7,864 bases of DNA from Acidobacteriota bacterium (GTDB lineage: Bacteria; Acidobacteriota; Terriglobia; Bryobacterales; JACQDG01): positions 1-7,864 of the forward strand of contig JACQDI010000534.1 of the NCBI GenBank assembly GCA_016201195.1, given 5' to 3'. Below, in pieces: positions 4,839 through 7,864 of the stretch. Positions within the stretch are counted from its first letter, which is position 1. Every line of letters starts with the position of its first letter. The notes under the pieces were generated by a model. The model ran no database searches. It was given only the letters and a program-made list of their open reading frames with translations, and had not been told where the DNA came from. The translations under genes and the position numbers were made by a program.

Positions 4839-5599
4839 CGGTTTTTTTCCCAGATGATGCGCAGGCCGTCCAGGGTCAGGTTCTCGTCCACGCTCTGGAT
4901 GTGGCGCGAGGACTTGGCCATTATTTGGGCCTGGCCGCCGGTGGCCACACACTTCGTCTCCGGCCCCAGCACTTCTTTCATTCGGGCAACGATCCCATCC
5001 ACCAGCGCCAGCGCGCCGTAGAACAGTCCCGACTGGATGCAGGCCACCGTGTTGGTGCCGATGAGCTTGACCGGCTCGCGCAGGTCGACGCGCGGCAGCC
5101 GGGCCGTGCGGCTGAACAGCGCTTCGGCCGAAATGGTGATACCGGGACAGATGATTCCGCCGATATACTCGCCGCGCGCCGAGATGGCGTCGAAGGTGAT
5201 GGCCGTGCCCAGGTCCACCACCACGCACGGGCCTCCGTACTTGTGGAAGGCAGCCACGCCGTTGACGATGCGGTCGGCGCCGACCTCAGAGGGATTATCG
5301 ACCAGCACCGCCAGGCCGGTCTTCACGCCGGGACCCACGAACAGCGGCTTGGCGTGGAAGTATCGCACCGCCATCTCTTCCAGCATGGAATCGAGCGGCG
5401 GGACCACCGAGGCGATCACGATGCCGTGGATCTGCCCGATGTCGAGCCCGGCCAGCGCAAACAGGTTGCGCGACAGGATGCCCCACCCGTCGGCGGTCTG
5501 CGCCGGATCGGTCTTAAGCCGCCAGTGTCCGACCAGCTCTTTTTCGCGATACACGCCCAGGGTGATGTTGGTATTCCCGACGTCGAGGGCCAAGAGCAT
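4835..5599 (-). CDS. coaX: Type III pantothenate kinase
   Basis: The enzyme phosphorylates pantothenate with ATP, the first step of coenzyme A synthesis, in the cytoplasm. The 254-residue protein shows the ASKHA-fold signatures of the type III enzyme: DVGNT at 6-10 (phosphate-1 motif), GADR at 107-110 with the catalytic aspartate D109, DLGTAITFD at 129-137, GGIICPG at 147-153 and a C-terminal ATGGQA loop. Length matches the usual 250-260 residues. The ATG is separated by one base from the birA stop (TGATATG), so translation is likely coupled. The stop overlaps the proposed CTG start of the next gene. All catalytic motifs are present and no defect is seen. Type III enzymes need a monovalent cation and are not feedback-inhibited by CoA; this is family knowledge. 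Confidence 0.95.
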   Translation of the reverse strand: MLLALDVGNTNITLGVYREKELVGHWRLKTDPAQTADGWGILSRNLFALAGLDIGQIHGIVIASVVPPLDSMLEEMAVRYFHAKPLFVGPGVKTGLAVLVDNPSEVGADRIVNGVAAFHKYGGPCVVVDLGTAITFDAISARGEYIGGIICPGITISAEALFSRTARLPRVDLREPVKLIGTNTVACIQSGLFYGALALVDGIVARMKEVLGPETKCVATGGQAQIMAKSSRHIQSVDENLTLDGLRIIWEKNR

Positions 5600-5600
5600 A

Positions 5601-6389
5601 TCAGTCCGTCGCCGGCCGCACGCTGCCCGCCAGAATCGGGGCCACGCTGCCGTCGTCCCGCTCGAGCAGCAGGGTCCCCGCGGAGGTGATCCCGGTGGTC
5701 CGCCCCGAGGTCTCCACCGTCCCGTTCACCACCACCACGCGCTTCCCCGCAGCGTAACTCGAAGCGCGTGTAAACAATTCTACGATGGCCGGCGCGTCGC
5801 GTTCGACCAAAATCTGGAGATAGCGGTCCGTTTCTTTCAGGATCTCGATGAGCAGGGCCTCGCGCGAGTATTCGCAGCCGGTTTCCAGGCGCAGCGAGGT
5901 GGCCGTCGCCGCCAGTTGGGCTGGAAAGGCGGCGTGGTTTACGTTCACCCCGATCCCGGCCAGGATGTAGCGCACCCGCTCGCCCTCGGCGGCCAGCTCG
6001 GTGAGAATCCCGCAGCACTTGCGCTCGCCGAGCAACACGTCGTTGGGCCAGCGAAGGTCGCAGGGCCGCGACGTAACACGGTGGATGGCGCGGCCGGCGG
6101 CCAGACCCAGCGCCAGCGTGACCACGGAGACCTGGGCAGCCTCGAGCGGCGGGCGCAGGATTAGAGAAAAGTACAGCCCCGCTTCCGGCTCGGAGTGCCA
6201 GGAACGCCCCAGGCGGCCGCGGCCGGCGGTCTGCTCCTCGGCCAGCACCACCGCGCCCCCCGGCTCGCCGGCTTCGGCGAGTTCAGCCGCCCGCCGCATG
6301 GTGGTGTCAATCGAGGCGTAGTAGTGGATCGGGCGACCCAGGTCCGCAAGCAGCGAGAGATCGAGCATTATGGCCACACCAGCCGTCAC
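5601..6389 (-). CDS. birA: Biotin--[acetyl-CoA-carboxylase] ligase (class I, no DNA-binding domain)
   Basis: The protein activates biotin as biotinoyl-AMP and attaches it to the biotin carboxyl carrier protein of acetyl-CoA carboxylase. Of its 262 residues, QTAGRGRLGRSW (53-64) is the biotinoyl-AMP binding loop, RWPNDV (113-118) and K124 in the ERKCCGIL segment form the active site, and AGIGVNVN (144-151) closes the core. A small C-terminal domain with a TSGRTTGI segment follows. No winged-helix domain precedes the catalytic core, so this is a monofunctional ligase rather than a BirA-type repressor. The GTG at 6389 overlaps the nadC stop as GTGA and is taken as start. An ATG seven codons later (6368) would also give a full domain. 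It sits between two other cofactor genes, consistent with a housekeeping cofactor operon. Confidence 0.93.
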   Translation of the reverse strand: MTAGVAIMLDLSLLADLGRPIHYYASIDTTMRRAAELAEAGEPGGAVVLAEEQTAGRGRLGRSWHSEPEAGLYFSLILRPPLEAAQVSVVTLALGLAAGRAIHRVTSRPCDLRWPNDVLLGERKCCGILTELAAEGERVRYILAGIGVNVNHAAFPAQLAATATSLRLETGCEYSREALLIEILKETDRYLQILVERDAPAIVELFTRASSYAAGKRVVVVNGTVETSGRTTGITSAGTLLLERDDGSVAPILAGSVRPATD

Positions 6390-7228
6390 ACCACGCGAAA
6401 GCTCAAGTCCGCCGCGGGCGCGGAATGGGTGAGCGCCCCGGCGGACACGAAATCGACGCCGGTCTCCGCGTAGGCCCGCACCGTCTCGAGCGTGACGCCT
6501 CCGGAAACTTCAACGCGGGCCCGGCCCGCGATGCGCCGTACCGCGCGGGCCACTTCGTCCACCGAAAAATTGTCAAGCAGCAGATGATCGGCCCCGCAGG
6601 CGAGAGCCTCGTCCAGTTCGGCCTGGGTCCGGACCTCCACCTCGACTGGCTGGCCGCTCCGCCGCGCTCGCTCGATGGCTTGGCGGATTCCGCCGGCGGC
6701 GGCGATGTGGTTGTTCTTGATCAGAATGGCGTCAAACAGTCCGAAGCGGTGATTGGTGGCGCCGCCGGCAGCGACCGCCAGCTTCTCCAATCGCCGTAGC
6801 CCCGGGGTCGTCTTGCGGGTGTCGAGTACCTGGCACCGGGTTCCCCTGACTGCTTCTGAGAATCGGCGCGCGAGGGTCGCCACGCCGCTCAACCGCTGCA
6901 AGAAATTCAGCGCCACGCGCTCAGCCGTCAGCAGTGTGCGGAGGCGGCCTTCGACCCGCGCGATCACTTCGTTCTCCGGCGCCGCCTCACCGCTCGCATG
7001 CAAGATCTGAAGCCGATCCACGCCTCCCAGCTCGTCGTAAATCTGGGGCAGCAGCTCGACGCCCGCCACCACCAGCTCCTCGCGGGCGAGGAAGATCCCT
7101 TGGCCGCGGCTCTCGGCCGGCACACAGGCCTCGGTGGTGATGTCTCCCGCGCCGATGTCTTCGGCCAGCGCCGAGCGGATCACCTTGCTTATGTCGGGGT
7201 GGTGCCACATAGGCGCTAACGTAACCAT
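6386..7228 (-). CDS. nadC: Nicotinate-nucleotide pyrophosphorylase (quinolinate phosphoribosyltransferase)
   Basis: NadC converts quinolinate and PRPP to nicotinate mononucleotide, with release of CO2 and pyrophosphate, in de novo NAD synthesis. From the chosen ATG the protein has 280 residues, the family's usual size. Motifs in order are ALAEDIGAGDITT (20-32), TAERVALNFLQRLSG (101-115), DTRKTTPGLR (136-145), GGATNHRFGLFD (155-166), IKNNHI (170-175), EVEV (196-199), LLLDN (216-220) and SAGALTHS (262-269). These supply the expected substrate- and PRPP-binding residues (R105, R138, H160, R161, K171). A second ATG six codons in (7210) is an equally good start, and neither has a strong ribosome binding site. 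The frame is open further, to 7348, but that extension is a translation of the hairpin element upstream and is not taken as coding. It is the first gene of the cofactor chain. Confidence 0.95.
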   Translation of the reverse strand: MVTLAPMWHHPDISKVIRSALAEDIGAGDITTEACVPAESRGQGIFLAREELVVAGVELLPQIYDELGGVDRLQILHASGEAAPENEVIARVEGRLRTLLTAERVALNFLQRLSGVATLARRFSEAVRGTRCQVLDTRKTTPGLRRLEKLAVAAGGATNHRFGLFDAILIKNNHIAAAGGIRQAIERARRSGQPVEVEVRTQAELDEALACGADHLLLDNFSVDEVARAVRRIAGRARVEVSGGVTLETVRAYAETGVDFVSAGALTHSAPAADLSFRVV

Positions 7229-7244
7229 GCCGGTCAGGTCGAAT

Positions 7245-7350
7245 TTGTGGCGCACGCACTCTTGCGTGCCGCCTCGACACTCCTGTCGAGGCGTCGGGCC
7301 GCGCGTCGAGACGAGTCTCGACGCGGCAGACACGAGTGTCTGCGCCACAA
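7245..7350. repeat. Four-hairpin palindromic element with 10-bp inverted ends
   Basis: The 106-bp element is bounded by ttgtggcgca (7245-7254) and its exact reverse complement tgcgccacaa (7341-7350). Inside lie four perfect hairpins in a row, each with a 4-nt loop. Their arms are 7252-7258 with 7263-7269 (7 bp, loop ctct), 7271-7279 with 7284-7292 (9 bp, loop ctcc), 7302-7311 with 7316-7325 (10 bp, loop cgag), and 7326-7332 with 7337-7343 (7 bp, loop cgag). Every loop is closed by an A-T pair. The first two read ACTCnT on the plus strand and the last two read ACTCGT on the minus strand, so the whole is two pairs facing each other. This resembles REP/BIME-type intergenic elements. It separates valS from nadC and could also attenuate read-through or stabilise mRNA ends. 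No target duplication is evident. Confidence 0.85.
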
Positions 7351-7401
7351 GATTGGGCCGAAATACTCTAACTTAGCGCTCATAGGATGACGCCAGTCCA
7401 T

Positions 7402-7864
7402 TTACATCCGTTCCAGGGTCTGGCCGAGCTTGGCGATCTGGGTGTCGTACTGGACGAGCTTCTGGCGGATCGACTCGATGACCGCCGCCGGCGCCTTGTT
7501 GAGGAACTCCTGGTTCTCGAGCTGCCGGGCCGAAGAGTCGCGGACTTTCTCAAGCTGGGCTTTCTCCTTGGCCAGCTTCTGGCGGCGCGCCTCGACCTCC
7601 GCCGCCGGCGCCCGCAGCACCAGGTCGAAATCGTTGGTTGAGACGCCGGTCGAATCCGTCTGCGGCGCGGCGCCCTCGACCACCTCCAGTTTCACATTGG
7701 CCAGCTTCACAATGACGTCCTGGCTCGCCCGCGCGACCTCCAGCGCCATGCTCCGCGAAAACAAGGCGCCTTCCACCTGCTGCTTCTGGTCGAGCTTCAT
7801 TTCCGCCCGCAGGTTGCGCGCGGCGGTGATGATCGCTTGCAGCACGCTCACCTGCCGCTCGGCG
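7402..7864 (-). CDS. valS: Valyl-tRNA synthetase, C-terminal part (5' end outside window)
   Basis: The frame is open from the right edge and ends at TAA, giving 154 residues of a protein that starts beyond the window. The first visible segment (VSVLQAIITAARNLRAEM) matches the end of the anticodon-binding helical domain of class Ia synthetases. A mixed region follows. The last 70 residues or so are a charged helical hairpin (AEVEARRQKLAKEKAQLE through the LVQYDTQIAKL segment), the C-terminal coiled coil by which ValRS clamps tRNA(Val). The LxNxxFLxKAP motif (QEFLNKAPAAVIE) near the end is typical of ValRS. The enzyme charges tRNA(Val) with valine and edits threonine. It lies upstream of nadC on the same strand, separated by about 170 bp that include the hairpin element, so it may be a separate transcript. 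Confidence 0.92.
   Translation of the reverse strand, partial: AERQVSVLQAIITAARNLRAEMKLDQKQQVEGALFSRSMALEVARASQDVIVKLANVKLEVVEGAAPQTDSTGVSTNDFDLVLRAPAAEVEARRQKLAKEKAQLEKVRDSSARQLENQEFLNKAPAAVIESIRQKLVQYDTQIAKLGQTLERM

Noticed and set aside
5037..6164. Long plus-strand frame of 375 codons, and another at 4901-5689
   Set aside because: Both are antisense to coaX and birA, whose catalytic motifs are intact; the translations resemble no family.
7213..7220. Further R-box-like sequences (gcgctaac here and ctctaac near 7366-7372)
   Set aside because: Neither fits RYYYAAC fully, and neither has paired L boxes or a partner R' box.
7245..7350. CRISPR array
   Set aside because: The four units are hairpins with different arms placed nearly back to back; there are no identical direct repeats separated by unique spacers.

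Overview
The window looks like the chromosome of a GC-rich acidobacterium, probably of the Bryobacter/Solibacter group. This is inferred from the high GC content, the Tat-exported aldo/keto reductase, the DUF362 protein, the nadC-birA-coaX order and an intergenic hairpin element of a style I associate with that group. No marker gene in the window settles the lineage.

Almost everything is on the minus strand and reads from the right edge to the left. It begins with the 3' end of valS (valyl-tRNA synthetase). A 106-bp element of four tandem hairpins with 10-bp inverted ends follows. Next comes a tightly packed cofactor operon: nadC (quinolinate phosphoribosyltransferase, NAD), birA (biotin-protein ligase) and coaX (type III pantothenate kinase, CoA). 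After it lies an unrecognised coiled-coil-rich protein that seems to start at a CTG overlapping the coaX stop. Behind it are three oxidoreductase or hydrolase genes: a Tat-signal aldo/keto reductase, an alpha/beta hydrolase and a divergent AroE-family dehydrogenase. Several junctions are 4-bp start/stop overlaps or gaps of a few bases, so translational coupling is likely along the chain.

The left 1.4 kb is different. It holds a broken YgiT/MqsA-type zinc-finger gene, an intact PF09720-type antitoxin and a frameshifted ParE/RelE-family toxin. The toxin's TAA stop lies inside GCCTAAC, the first box of a 64-nt imperfect palindrome ending in GTTAGAC, which has the R''-L''-L'-R' layout of an integron attC site. 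A second copy of the L'-R' half lies just upstream of the antitoxin. Between the two predicted G/TT crossover points is a 649-bp unit (521-1169) consisting of antitoxin, toxin and attC, which is how an integron gene cassette is built. No integrase is visible. I read this as a decaying toxin-antitoxin cassette stranded without its integron (CALIN-like). Three apparent single-base losses, all in short homopolymers, cluster here while the rest of the window is intact.

The only plus-strand gene is the 3' end of a DUF362-family protein at the left edge, convergent with the cassette.
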